From Clostridiaceae bacterium (GTDB taxonomy: Bacteria > Bacillota > Clostridia > Acetivibrionales > DUMB01), in the NCBI GenBank assembly GCA_012840085.1, contig DUMB01000085.1:163332-227331 (forward strand): DNA of 64,000 nucleotides. Direction: 5' to 3'. Position numbers and translations under genes: made by a program. Below are positions 9,347 through 17,668 of this stretch, piece after piece. How positions within the stretch are numbered: position 1 is the stretch's first letter; each line of letters begins with the position of its first letter. Under the pieces are notes generated by a model. The model was not told where the DNA came from and did no database searches. It saw only the letters and a list, made by a program, of their open reading frames with translations.

Positions 9347-10983
9347 ATGTTGAAAAAATCCTCAAAGAAAAAGACATCATTTAACTTGTGCTGGCAATTA
9401 TTATGTGCTTTGCCCTGTTACCTGTGACAGCGCTGGCAGATGAGTCTTTTCCGACGACGCTGGAAGCGCCGACTGATGTCATATTGAGCATACCTAAGAG
9501 AGACCACGGAAAATATGTTTATGTAACCTTTAACAAGAGTGAAGCTCTGTCGGCTATGATCAACAAGAAAATGGAAATCGTTAAACAATTTGACTTGGAT
9601 TATATAGATTTTTATATTCAAATTGACTGGTCCCTTGACAGTAAAGACGATTGGAAATATCATCCCAACTGGGATGTGGTGAATTCAAGCGTAGGTGATC
9701 CTTATTTTGAAGGTGAGTATGTCAATAAAATGCTGTTACCGGATACAACTGAACGAATACCGATTCTTAATCAGAACTATAAGCCTGACCCTGCAAACTC
9801 CAATTGGAGAGAGTTGTCTACACATTTAAAAGAAGGACAATACTCTATCGATGAAAAAGGCGAGTTTTATATAGATTGGACCAAGCATACGGTTTATGTG
9901 CGCACCCGCTTTGTAATAAGGTATAAACCTAAAGGCGGTGATTACGCCTACCTGATTTCCGATTGGTCACCGATTGCTGCTTACGGCAAGGATTATAAAC
10001 CCTTAGAAATTCCTGAAAAACTTGAGGCTCCCGTTATATCCGGTTTGAGGATGACAGACCGGACTTTGAACGGAGGTCCTGTTGTAGCATTTAATCTTAA
10101 AAACCCGGAGAGTGTGAAAAAGGCCTCCGCAGGCGCAAAATCGTTGTCGGATTATATTATAGTGGTGGCTGAAGTGAGTATTGGTGGCGGTGAATGGAAA
10201 GAGGTAGGTCTTTCCGACCGGGATATTACCGACGGTGAACTTTATGCAGAGCTTGCACACGCTGCCGAAAGCGTATCGGAGGATACCCACGTGAAGCTCC
10301 GGGCAAGGTACCAATATCATAAAGGAAACGGTACATTCGTCCTTGCGTCCGACTGGTCGAATGTGATAGAGTTCGGAGCACCCGCCTGGGGAAACGCATC
10401 CCAATGGGCTACAGCGGAGCTGAAAAAAGCCGACGAATTGGGCCTGATTCCCGATTCCCTGCGTGGAACCGATCTGACAAAGCCCATTACGCGCTTGGAG
10501 TTCGCAGCTGTATGTGTTAAAGTTTACGAGGCGCTCTCAGGAACAAAAGCCATCCCCGCTGTCGTTAATCCGTTTACAGACACAAAGGACATCGAGGTGT
10601 TGAAAGCATACAATCTTGGCATTACTACAGGTACTTCCGCCGATAAATTCAGCCCCAATGAGCTGCTCAACCGTGAACAGGCTGCAACCATGCTGACCCG
10701 TGTATTCAAGAGGGTAACCATCCCAGGCTGGACGATACAGACTGACAGCCAGTTTAAACTTTCCTACAAAAAGCCCGCACCTTTTGCCGATGATGCAAAG
10801 ATATCCAGTTGGGCAAAGGATAGCGTTTACTTCATGGCAGCCAATGATATTATCAAAGGTACAGGTAATAACATGTTCAGCCCTCGTGCCACCACACCCG
10901 AAGAAGAAGCGAGAAATTATGCAACTGCCACCCGTGAACAGGCTCTTGTGATTGCTGTACGTATGGTGGAGAATTTGGGATGA
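9347..10983 (+). CDS. SLH-domain secreted protein with apparent frameshift in signal peptide
   Basis: The natural start is ATG 9347, behind AGAAAGGAGAA. It encodes the basic n-region of a signal peptide (MLKKSSKKKTSFN). That frame hits TGA at about 9425, while the hydrophobic core and cleavage site (VLAIIMCFALLPVTALA) continue in another frame from 9388. One missing base near 9385-9388 restores a perfect signal peptide. The remaining 520 residues hold a beta-rich extracellular region (two fibronectin-like segments with SDWS motifs) and three C-terminal SLH repeats (about residues 350-530) that would bind cell-wall polymer. As sequenced the protein would not be exported. Either a recent mutation or a sequencing error. 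Confidence 0.85.
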
Positions 10984-11381
10984 CTGCAACATAAAACAAC
11001 GCTTATAAATTTTTTAATATAAATTTTTAATGCACATAAAATTCCTTATTTTGGTGCTGTTGGGTAAAGTGATTCATACACTTCATCTGACAGCTTTTTT
11101 CTTTTATTAAGAGTTTAAGGCAAAGAACCAGATTAATTTTTTCATAAAGGTATTGCTTTAAGGTATTGTTTTGAAGAACTCAGGAAGGCTTATCCTGAAG
11201 GAATTTTGCCGGGAGGAAAAAACTGCAGCCTTTCAGAAAGTTTATTGACGGGCCAACCGCCATGTATTATTATAAAGCAGTATTTAAACTATAAAGTATT
11301 TAAATTAAAAAGCAATATTTAAAATAATTGGTCAACAACGATGAAGGCATTGAATACTTAAAAGACTAAAAAACCACTGTG
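10984..11381. other. Intergenic spacer with no supported gene
   Basis: Contains word-like repeats (AAGGTATTG at 11144 and 11160; GTATTTAAA variants near 11280-11330). From about 11173 a short open stretch reads FEELRKAYPEGILPGGKN, which looks like a fragment of a lost protein, but it has no start or SD. No convincing terminator was found. Confidence 0.5.
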
Positions 11382-11409
11382 TTAAGAAAGTCTTAAGATT
11401 TTCACAAGT
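11382..11409. promoter_or_regulatory. Probable VanR-type operator, TTAAGA direct repeats
   Basis: TTAAGA at 11382 and again at 11393 are exactly 11 bp apart, with a weaker third match (ACAAGT) at 11404. One-helical-turn direct repeats are typical of OmpR/PhoB-family regulators. The same pattern recurs at 13309-13336 before the carboxypeptidase. Located 78 to 105 bp before the vanR start, it suggests autoregulation. Confidence 0.7.
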
Positions 11410-11486
11410 AAAAATTTATAGAATGGATTACAGCTTTTCGTTATGATAATTATGAAGATAGATACAAAAGAAAGAAGAGGTTGTTT

Positions 11487-12185
11487 ATGACTGCAAACAT
11501 TTTAATTGTTGATGATGAGCAGGCTATTGCCGATTTGGTTGAGGTTTATCTCAAAAATGAGAACTATAATGTATTTAAATTTTATAACGGCAAGGATGCT
11601 CTTAACTGTATTGAGAATGAAAAACTGGACCTTGCCATTTTGGATATCATGCTTCCTGATACTGACGGTTTTTCAATCTGCCGTAAAATCCGGGAAAGGC
11701 ATAAATTCCCCGTTATTATGCTGACTGCCAAAGATGAAGAAATCGATAAAATTACCGGACTGACACTCGGTGCAGATGATTACGTGACAAAACCATTTCA
11801 GCCTTTGGAGCTTGTTGCCCGTGTTAAAGCACAACTGCGGAGATTTACCAGATATAATTCTTCTGAACCGTTGCGGGAGGAAAATCTGATTGAATTTGCA
11901 GGTTTGGTTTTAAACAAGGATACTCATGAATGTACATTGAACGAAAGGCCTCTGTCTCTTACTCCCACAGAGTTTTCCATTCTATGGGTGCTGGCTGCCA
12001 ACCGGGGGCGGGTGGTCAGTTCTGAAGAGTTGTTCCGCGAGGTGTGGGGCGAAAAATACTATAGCAACAGTAATAATACGGTAATGGTTCATATCAGACA
12101 TTTAAGAGAAAAAATGCATGACAGCGCGGAGCATCCCAAATATATCAAAACTGTGTGGGGAGTTGGCTATAAAATTGAAAAGTAA
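11487..12185 (+). CDS. vanR: VanR-type response regulator
   Basis: 232 residues from ATG 11487, 6 nt after AGAGG; the TTG at 11481 is too close to the SD. The receiver domain has the acidic pocket (VDDEQ), phospho-acceptor Asp in LAILDIMLPDTDG and the KPF lysine motif. The C terminus is an OmpR-type winged helix ending HPKYIKTVWGVGYKIEK. From memory of enterococcal VanR, similarity is very high across the whole length (ADLVEVYLKNENYNVFK, LSLTPTEFSIL). Translationally coupled to vanS. No vanH, vanA/B/D ligase or vanX is in the window, so it probably controls the adjacent carboxypeptidase and envelope functions rather than a full resistance cassette. Confidence 0.93.
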   Translation: MTANILIVDDEQAIADLVEVYLKNENYNVFKFYNGKDALNCIENEKLDLAILDIMLPDTDGFSICRKIRERHKFPVIMLTAKDEEIDKITGLTLGADDYVTKPFQPLELVARVKAQLRRFTRYNSSEPLREENLIEFAGLVLNKDTHECTLNERPLSLTPTEFSILWVLAANRGRVVSSEELFREVWGEKYYSNSNNTVMVHIRHLREKMHDSAEHPKYIKTVWGVGYKIEK

Positions 12186-13299
12186 CAGGAAAAATGATTA
12201 TTTAAAATTGAAAAGGAAAATATTTCTTCAAATGCTCCTTTCTGTTTATTCCATGGTTGCAGCTGTTATTCTGCTTCGTTTTATAATTCAGGAGCGGTTT
12301 AGTTTCAGCGATACTATTGTACGCTTCTTAAGGGATAGATTCCATTTATCTGAAAATTTAGCCATAACCATTACTCATCTTCTGTTTATTAGAAATATCG
12401 AAACTATTACTCTAATTGTGATATTTATATTATTAATTATCTTGCTTAAATTTTCAGTTTCCAGATTTACTAAGTATTTCGATGAAGTCATTGGCGGAGT
12501 TGATAAACTTTCTGAGGAATCTGATAATGAAATCACATTATCACCGGAACTGGATTTTATGGAATATAAGCTTAATCAGATAAAAAGCAATTTGGAAAAA
12601 CAAAGAAAAGCTGCACTTGATGCTGAAAAGCGCAAAAATGATTTGGTAGTTTACCTGGCTCATGATATAAAGACACCTTTGACCTCTATTATAGGATACT
12701 TAAGTCTTCTGGATGAAGCACCGGACATGCCTGCTGAACAGAAGGCAAAGTATGTGGGCATTACCCTGGAAAAAGCTTACCGGTTAGAGCAGCTTATAAA
12801 TGAATTTTTTGAGATTACAAGATTTAATCTTCAAACTATTGTTTTGAATAAAGAAAAAATAAATTTACTTTTCATGCTCCAGCAGATGGCGGATGAATTC
12901 TATCCAATGCTGGTTCCACAAGGAAAGCAGATTTCGGTCAATGTTCCCGAAGGGCTGACTCTGTGGGGAGATGCAGACAAACTGGCCCGTGTGTTCAATA
13001 ACATTTTGAAAAATGCGATAGCTTACAGCTATGAAAACAGCATAATTGACATTTCTGCCAGGCAAGAGGACAAAAATATTGTAATAACTTTTACTAACAA
13101 GGGAAATCCAATCCCGCAGGCAAAACTTGAAACTATTTTTGAAAAATTTTACCGGCTGGATTCTGCTCGTTCCACAAACACCGGTGGAGCGGGGCTGGGT
13201 CTGGCCATAGCCAAAGAAATTGTCAATGCTCATGACGGAACAATCTCAGTGGAAAGCAACACGGAATGTACTACATTTACAGTAAAGCTTCCGTTATAA
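12163..13299 (+). CDS. vanS: VanS-type sensor histidine kinase
   Basis: 378 residues if the TTG at 12163 is the start. I choose it because the predicted N terminus (MAIKLKSNRKNDYLKLKRK) aligns with enterococcal VanS (IKLKNKKNDYSKLERK, recalled), and because it overlaps the vanR end by 23 bp, as expected of coupled vanRS genes. Two membrane helices lie at about 20-40 and 80-105. The kinase core is very VanS-like: LAHDIKTPLTSIIGYLSLLD with the phospho-acceptor His, NNILKNAIAYS as N box, and GGAGLGLAIAKEIV. It should sense peptidoglycan stress or a glycopeptide and control VanR phosphorylation. Confidence 0.93.
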   Translation: MAIKLKSNRKNDYLKLKRKIFLQMLLSVYSMVAAVILLRFIIQERFSFSDTIVRFLRDRFHLSENLAITITHLLFIRNIETITLIVIFILLIILLKFSVSRFTKYFDEVIGGVDKLSEESDNEITLSPELDFMEYKLNQIKSNLEKQRKAALDAEKRKNDLVVYLAHDIKTPLTSIIGYLSLLDEAPDMPAEQKAKYVGITLEKAYRLEQLINEFFEITRFNLQTIVLNKEKINLLFMLQQMADEFYPMLVPQGKQISVNVPEGLTLWGDADKLARVFNNILKNAIAYSYENSIIDISARQEDKNIVITFTNKGNPIPQAKLETIFEKFYRLDSARSTNTGGAGLGLAIAKEIVNAHDGTISVESNTECTTFTVKLPL

Positions 13300-13308
13300 A
13301 AAGGCTTG

Positions 13309-13336
13309 TTAAGAAAATCTTAAGAAATTTATAAGA
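13309..13336. promoter_or_regulatory. Second TTAAGA direct-repeat operator
   Basis: TTAAGA at 13309, TTAAGA at 13320 and ATAAGA at 13331 form three half-sites on an exact 11-bp period. The first two units and their 5-bp spacer (AAAAT or AAGTC) match the site before vanR almost perfectly. It lies between vanS and the carboxypeptidase gene and marks a likely second VanR-controlled promoter. Confidence 0.72.
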
Positions 13337-13348
13337 TGGAATTCCAAC

Positions 13349-13399
13349 ATAGCTCCTTATTTTGTGGTTGAATAATGTCATCACAGAACAAGGAGCTGT
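13349..13399 (+). promoter_or_regulatory. SD-sequestering leader hairpin before carboxypeptidase
   Basis: AGCTCCTT (13351-13358) is perfectly complementary to AAGGAGCT (13390-13397), which is the Shine-Dalgarno region of the gene starting at 13406. Two flanking pairs (A-T, G.T) extend the stem to about 10 bp. The folded mRNA would mask the ribosome site. Confidence 0.55.
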
Positions 13400-13405
13400 T
13401 TTATT

Positions 13406-14380
13406 ATGGAGCAAAAAGTGAGAAAGAAAAAATTAGGAACAGGCATATTTGTAACAATTCTTATGATGATTGCCATTGCCGCATTTGTTTACAGTTCCGA
13501 CATTATGCCAAGAGACCGCAGTATATTTGAGATAGAATATGGCGATAAAACAGTGCCATATTCTTCTTTCAAGGTAAAACCTGATTCCCCTGTTTCCTTA
13601 TCTATAGACAGGCTGTATAGCCGTAATGCGATTCTGGTCCATTTAGAAGACTATACCATCCTGATGGAAAAAAACAGCGAAGAAAAAATCTATCCTGCTT
13701 CCTTGACCAAAATGATGACTGCGGTTGTCGCGATAGAAAATTTACCTGACCTGAATGAAAAAATCAGACTTACTATGAATATGTTTCAGGGACTGTACGA
13801 AGCAAACGCATCAATGGCAGGTTTTCAACCGGACGAGCAGGTAAGGGCAATGGATCTGTTATACGGAGCAATGCTGCCGAGCGGCGCGGAGTGCTGCATG
13901 GCACTTGCTGAACATATAGGAGGATCAGAAGGAAATTTTGTAAAATTGATGAATCAAAAGGCAAAAGAGCTTGGCATTAAAAATACCCATTTTGAAAATA
14001 CGACCGGGCTTCACAATGAAAACCACTACACAACAGTCAAAGATATGGCTGTTCTCCTAAGCTATGCTTTGAAAAACGATGTCTTCCGGGAGATTTTTAC
14101 AACATTCCGTCATTCCACGCCACCCACTAACAAGCACCCTGACGGGATAACTTTTTACAGCACCATGTATGAAAAACTCGGTGGTCAAAACATTACCGGC
14201 GGGGAAATTCTGGGAGGAAAAACCGGATATACTGACAAAGCCGGCCTTTGTCTTGCCAGTCTTGCCAAAGTTGGCAGTCAGGAATATATCTTAATAACAG
14301 CCGGTGCTAGTGGAAATAACAAAACCGAGCAATACAATGTCACCGATGCATTGGCAGTGTACAGCAGTATAAGAAAATAG
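13406..14380 (+). CDS. Serine D-Ala-D-Ala carboxypeptidase (PBP5/VanY-D-like)
   Basis: 324 residues; ATG 13406 follows AAGGAGC. A single N-terminal helix (about 10-30) anchors or exports the enzyme. The peptidase S11 signature is present: SLTK tetrad with the active-site Ser (YPASLTKMM), and the KTG box (GGKTGYT). The middle SxN motif is replaced by SGAEC (AMLPSGAECCMALAEH), so the usual Asn is missing; whether this is normal for the VanY-D subgroup I cannot verify. It would trim the terminal D-Ala from peptidoglycan pentapeptide, removing the glycopeptide target. Its position behind vanRS and a VanR-type site supports a cell-wall stress role. Confidence 0.9.
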   Translation: MEQKVRKKKLGTGIFVTILMMIAIAAFVYSSDIMPRDRSIFEIEYGDKTVPYSSFKVKPDSPVSLSIDRLYSRNAILVHLEDYTILMEKNSEEKIYPASLTKMMTAVVAIENLPDLNEKIRLTMNMFQGLYEANASMAGFQPDEQVRAMDLLYGAMLPSGAECCMALAEHIGGSEGNFVKLMNQKAKELGIKNTHFENTTGLHNENHYTTVKDMAVLLSYALKNDVFREIFTTFRHSTPPTNKHPDGITFYSTMYEKLGGQNITGGEILGGKTGYTDKAGLCLASLAKVGSQEYILITAGASGNNKTEQYNVTDALAVYSSIRK

Positions 14381-14414
14381 TGCACGGCAGCATAAGAAAA
14401 GAGGAGGGCGAATA

Positions 14415-14644
14415 ATGGCTATTTTAGAAGTCAAAAACCTGATGAAAATATATGGCAAAGGTGACACAACCGTTACGGCTTTAGGCAGTGCGAGCTTCAG
14501 CGCGGAAAAATGAGATTCAGCGTGGAAAAAAGAGAATTTGTAGCTATCGTAGGAGCGTCAGGTTCAGGCAAATCAACACTTATGCACATAATTGGCGGAG
14601 TAGAACGCCCGACGTCGGGAAGTGTTATCTCTCTAAGAGATTAA
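14415..14644 (+). pseudogene. Broken and truncated ABC transporter ATPase
   Basis: ATG 14415 behind GAGGAGGG opens a LolD/MacB-type ATPase start ([19 protein letters not shown]). The frame ends at TGA 14511. The protein resumes in another frame with Walker A ([10 protein letters not shown]) and stops at 14644 about 35 residues later, so the rest of the gene is deleted. The cause of the frame break is visible: 20 bp (14496-14515) are tandemly duplicated at 14516-14535 with two mismatches. Removing one copy restores a continuous N-terminal domain. It was probably once part of an exporter co-transcribed with the carboxypeptidase. Confidence 0.88.
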
Positions 14645-14702
14645 CATTTACACGCACCGGAACATAAAATAGTATACGAGAAATTAAGAGGAGAAATATA
14701 CT

Positions 14703-16103
14703 ATGCAAATATTCTATACCGTGCGTCCCGGTGACACGCTTTATAGCATAGCAATGCGCTGGTCCATTCCCCTGCAGGCACTAGTTGCTGCCAACAATCT
14801 TACAGCACCCTATACCATTTACCCCGGCCAGCAGCTGTCTGTACCTCCAGGTATAACTACATATGTAGTCAGGCCAGGTGATTCAGTGTATTCCATTTCT
14901 CAAAGCTACGGAATACCCATGAGCGTAATCATCGATGCCAACGGCCTGGAACCCCCGTATATAATCACGCCAGGCACTGTTCTGACAGTACCGCCAGGCG
15001 TACCTTTTTATGTAGTCAGGCCGGGAGATACCCTTTTCAGGATTGCAGCACAATACAATGTGACAGTGAACGGACAGCCAAGGCCTGACCTGATCATAAA
15101 AGCAAATAACGGCCTTACTCTTGACATCATTCCAGGTATGAGGCTGCGGATTCCCTATGCCCCTCCAGTGGGAGAAGGGCCGCTGGCAGTTTTATTTACC
15201 GACGGATTTGCCAATTTTATATCAACTGACATTCTGGCTCCGACAGGTACGAATACCATTAAGGTAGACGATACAGGCAGAATGTCCGCGATATTCTGGT
15301 CTCCCGACCGGAGCAAGATCGCTTACGTGGCAGATACCGGAGTCATTTCAATAATTACTGTATCGGCAGGAAATATTTCAAAAATCGATCAGATTGGGTT
15401 CCCGGCTTTTGTAGATTGGAACCCGGATAACCGCAGGTTGGTTTATTCCACCGGCAGAGTGATCCGTATTTATGATGTTTTAAGCAATACCTATGTGTCC
15501 ATAAATCGTCCCGGAGTTTCATATGCACAATGGTTCCCAAACGGGACGGAACTGCTCTTTGAGGCCAAGGATGGTGCGGGCATCAGCCAGTTATACAGAA
15601 TCAATGCTGACGGGAGCAACGAAAGGCAGATAACAAATAACCAAAATGGTCCGTTGAACGAGGTACGGCTCTCACCAAACGGCAATTTTGTTTTATTCAC
15701 GTCTCCTGGAGCGAGTATTTCAGAAATTTATACACTGGAACTGGCAACAGGAAGGATATTTAAAATTCCAGGAGGGCCTGAAGCTAAAAACTACTACCCA
15801 ACGTGGTCTCCGGATTCTACACGTATCGCGTATAGTTCAAGCTGGTTCAGAAACGGTAAATACTATTCGCAGATACGCATGTCCGGAGTGAGAGGAGAAG
15901 GCGATACCATACTGGCAATTTCCAGCTGTTTTGCCACTCCTGTTACCTGGTCGCCTGACAGCACGAAAATAGCCTATTTGTCCGGGTGCAGGGAGGATGT
16001 TCCCCCCGTAGAAGTGTGGAGTATAGACATCAGAAAGCCGGTTCCCGTCAATGTGCAAAGCGGATTTTTGTTCTTCAGCCTTGATTGGTCACCCACCAGG
16101 TGA
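14703..16103 (+). CDS. Triple-LysM protein with TolB-like beta-propeller
   Basis: 466 residues; ATG 14703 follows AGAGGAGAA. Three LysM repeats occupy residues 1-150, each opening with Y-x-V-RPGD (YTVRPGDTLYSI, YVVRPGDSVYSI, YVVRPGDTLFRI) and ending in PG...L.VPP or equivalent. Residues 155-466 are WD40-like PD40/TolB blades with repeated WSPDRSKIAYV, WSPDSTRIAYS and WSPDSTKIAYL. LysM binds N-acetylglucosamine polymers, so the protein should sit in the wall or spore coat and present the propeller. There is no classical signal peptide, as in several clostridial LysM spore proteins. Function otherwise unknown. Confidence 0.92.
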   Translation: MQIFYTVRPGDTLYSIAMRWSIPLQALVAANNLTAPYTIYPGQQLSVPPGITTYVVRPGDSVYSISQSYGIPMSVIIDANGLEPPYIITPGTVLTVPPGVPFYVVRPGDTLFRIAAQYNVTVNGQPRPDLIIKANNGLTLDIIPGMRLRIPYAPPVGEGPLAVLFTDGFANFISTDILAPTGTNTIKVDDTGRMSAIFWSPDRSKIAYVADTGVISIITVSAGNISKIDQIGFPAFVDWNPDNRRLVYSTGRVIRIYDVLSNTYVSINRPGVSYAQWFPNGTELLFEAKDGAGISQLYRINADGSNERQITNNQNGPLNEVRLSPNGNFVLFTSPGASISEIYTLELATGRIFKIPGGPEAKNYYPTWSPDSTRIAYSSSWFRNGKYYSQIRMSGVRGEGDTILAISSCFATPVTWSPDSTKIAYLSGCREDVPPVEVWSIDIRKPVPVNVQSGFLFFSLDWSPTR

Positions 16104-16117
16104 GCGACCAATCAAGG
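16079..16117. terminator. Perfect 12-bp inverted repeat spanning the LysM stop codon
   Basis: CCTTGATTGGTC (16079-16090) and GACCAATCAAGG (16106-16117) are perfect complements with a 15-nt loop that contains the TGA stop. There is no T run on the + side, so this is either a Rho-independent-like stop lacking its tail or an mRNA 3' stabiliser. Confidence 0.5.
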
Positions 16118-16129
16118 AAGCTCATTTCA

Positions 16130-16410
16130 GAATATATTCATGTGCCTATTTTTAAATAAAAATAAATCAGAAACTCACTCCTATAAATAAATCAGAAGCT
16201 CACTTCATTAACCAGGCTAAAAGCCCGCTTCCATAAATAAAGTCAGAAGCTCAACCCTATAAATAAGCCAGGAGTTTATTACGAAACATCAGGTAAAGAC
16301 GTATTTCTACAAATTAGGCAGAAATTTATTTTTTTAAGCAAATCATTTTCACAAATAAATATAGGCTTTTCTCGCATATTTTCACAAATAAATATAAGCT
16401 TTTCTCGCAT
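16130..16410. repeat. Spacer repeats, including a 33-bp direct duplication
   Basis: From 16150 to about 16280 the words ATAAATAAATCAGAAGCTCA recur four times in degenerate form. At 16345-16377 and 16378-16410 a 33-bp unit containing CACAAATAAATATA and CTTTTCTCGCAT is repeated head to tail with one mismatch. No gene is visible between 16104 and 16520. Confidence 0.85.
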
Positions 16411-16521
16411 AATATCATTTCTCACCAATTTAAACTAAAGAATCTTTTCTCACATAATTTTATCTTGCCTTTTATCTTGCCACAATCGGGCATTAATGAC
16501 TGGTTTAGCCATCTTTGATTT

Positions 16522-16573
16522 CGAACAAATGTTCTAAGAGAATATTGTAAATTAAAATATTTTACCCTATAAT
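16522..16573 (+). promoter_or_regulatory. LexA box and promoter of truncated toxin locus (copy 1)
   Basis: CGAACAAATGTTCT (16522-16535) fits the Gram-positive SOS box CGAACRNRYGTTYG in its GAAC-N4-GTTC core. Ten bases on is TTGTAA (16545-16550), a 17-bp spacer, then TATAAT (16568-16573). The arrangement is conserved with copy 2 at 20464-20514. Confidence 0.78.
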
Positions 16574-16611
16574 ATTATGTGTAATCAGCAATCAGGTTTG
16601 AGACGGGTGAT

Positions 16612-16650
16612 ATGTCTTTGCCTGATAGACAAAGAAAAAAACGGTCTTGA
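16612..16650 (+). pseudogene. Deleted remnant of small toxin ORF (copy 1)
   Basis: The 12-residue frame MSLPDRQRKKRS ends in the same RQRKKRS tail as the 50-residue peptide at 20647-20799. The leader (ATCAGGTTTGAGACGGGTGA) also matches copy 2. Everything between, including the SD and the membrane segment, has been lost (about 150-200 bp). Confidence 0.75.
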
Positions 16651-16712
16651 AAAACCGTTTTAGAATATAACCCAATCGTACAAACCTGACAGCAACAAGT
16701 GTCGCTATCCTT
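16632..16712 (-). ncRNA. Predicted antisense RNA of copy 1 (orphan antitoxin RNA)
   Basis: On the minus strand TATAAT (16724 to 16719) is preceded by TGT, an extended -10, with a poor -35 (TTTCCT) 16 bp upstream. The predicted RNA of about 80 nt starts near 16712, has a 5' hairpin (AGCGAC, loop ACUU, GUUGCU) and ends in a hairpin AAAACGGT/ACCGTTTT followed by a long T run on the minus strand. The sequence is conserved with copy 2, although the ORF it would oppose has been deleted. Confidence 0.6.
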
Positions 16713-16790
16713 AACCATATTATAACACAGTTGCAAGTGAAGGAAACTGTTAAATTTGAAATAATAGGTAACAGGTTGCAAGAGGCTATT

Positions 16791-17663
16791 ATGTATAAAT
16801 ATAGTTTATTGGAAAATTTACTTTTTCCGCCTGTTTATTTAAATAAAAAGAAGCTTGGAGAAAAACTTCATGGAAAGACAATCCTTATTACGGGCTCAAG
16901 CTTTGGAATAGGGGAGGAACTGGCTTATCAGCTGGCAGATATAAATTGTCATTTGATTTTGGTAGCCAGAACAGAAGAAAAGCTTTTAAAAATTAGGCAG
17001 GAAATAGAAAAGAAAAAAGCTAAAGTAAGTATTTTCCCTGCTGATCTTAGAGATACTGAAAAAGTGGAGGAATTAATAAATTTTATTCATAACTTGCCTA
17101 ATGGTTTGGATTTATTTGTCAGCAATGCCGGCATTTCAATAAAAAGATCCATCAGAGATTCTTTATACCGTTTCCACGATTTTACCCGAACAATGGCAAT
17201 CAACTATTTTGCGCCGGTTCAATTGTTATTATCACTTATTCCTCTTCTTGAGAAAAATAAGGGGCACGTAATTAACATATCTACGGTAAACGCTTTACTG
17301 ATACCATTCCCATATTGGGCTGCTTATCAGGCGTCAAAATCAGCTTTTGATACCTGGTTTCGGTCTGCAGCTTTGGAATTAAATGCTATGGGCATTGCAA
17401 CTTCTTCAGTATATCTGCCGTTAGTCAAAACACGCATGATCCTGCCAACGAAAGCTTATCAAAAAGCTCCTGCCATGAGTCCGGAGCATGTTGGGAAAAT
17501 TATATGCAGGTTAATATACACACGAAGGCGCAAATACAGGCCTTGGTGGCTGTTACCAGGACAGTTTGCATCAATTATGTTCAGAGGAATATGGGAGTTG
17601 GCTGTTCCGGCTATTATAAGAAAGAGATATTCCGGCAATTTTAAGAAAGAGAAGAAGGGATAA
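16791..17663 (+). CDS. Short-chain dehydrogenase/reductase (SDR)
   Basis: 290 residues from ATG 16791 (weak SD AGAGG); the in-frame upstream extension runs into the conserved toxin-locus repeat and is not coding. Classical SDR features: cofactor motif TGSSFGIG near residue 35, structural SNAG (FVSNAGIS), catalytic Ser in NISTVNA and YQASK for the Tyr/Lys pair. A C-terminal hydrophobic/basic region (YRPWWLLPGQFASIM) suggests membrane association, as in reductases acting on fatty or wax-type substrates. The next gene starts within 8 bp, so it works with an acyl-activating enzyme. Substrate unknown. Confidence 0.92.
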   Translation: MYKYSLLENLLFPPVYLNKKKLGEKLHGKTILITGSSFGIGEELAYQLADINCHLILVARTEEKLLKIRQEIEKKKAKVSIFPADLRDTEKVEELINFIHNLPNGLDLFVSNAGISIKRSIRDSLYRFHDFTRTMAINYFAPVQLLLSLIPLLEKNKGHVINISTVNALLIPFPYWAAYQASKSAFDTWFRSAALELNAMGIATSSVYLPLVKTRMILPTKAYQKAPAMSPEHVGKIICRLIYTRRRKYRPWWLLPGQFASIMFRGIWELAVPAIIRKRYSGNFKKEKKG

Positions 17664-17668
17664 TGGTA

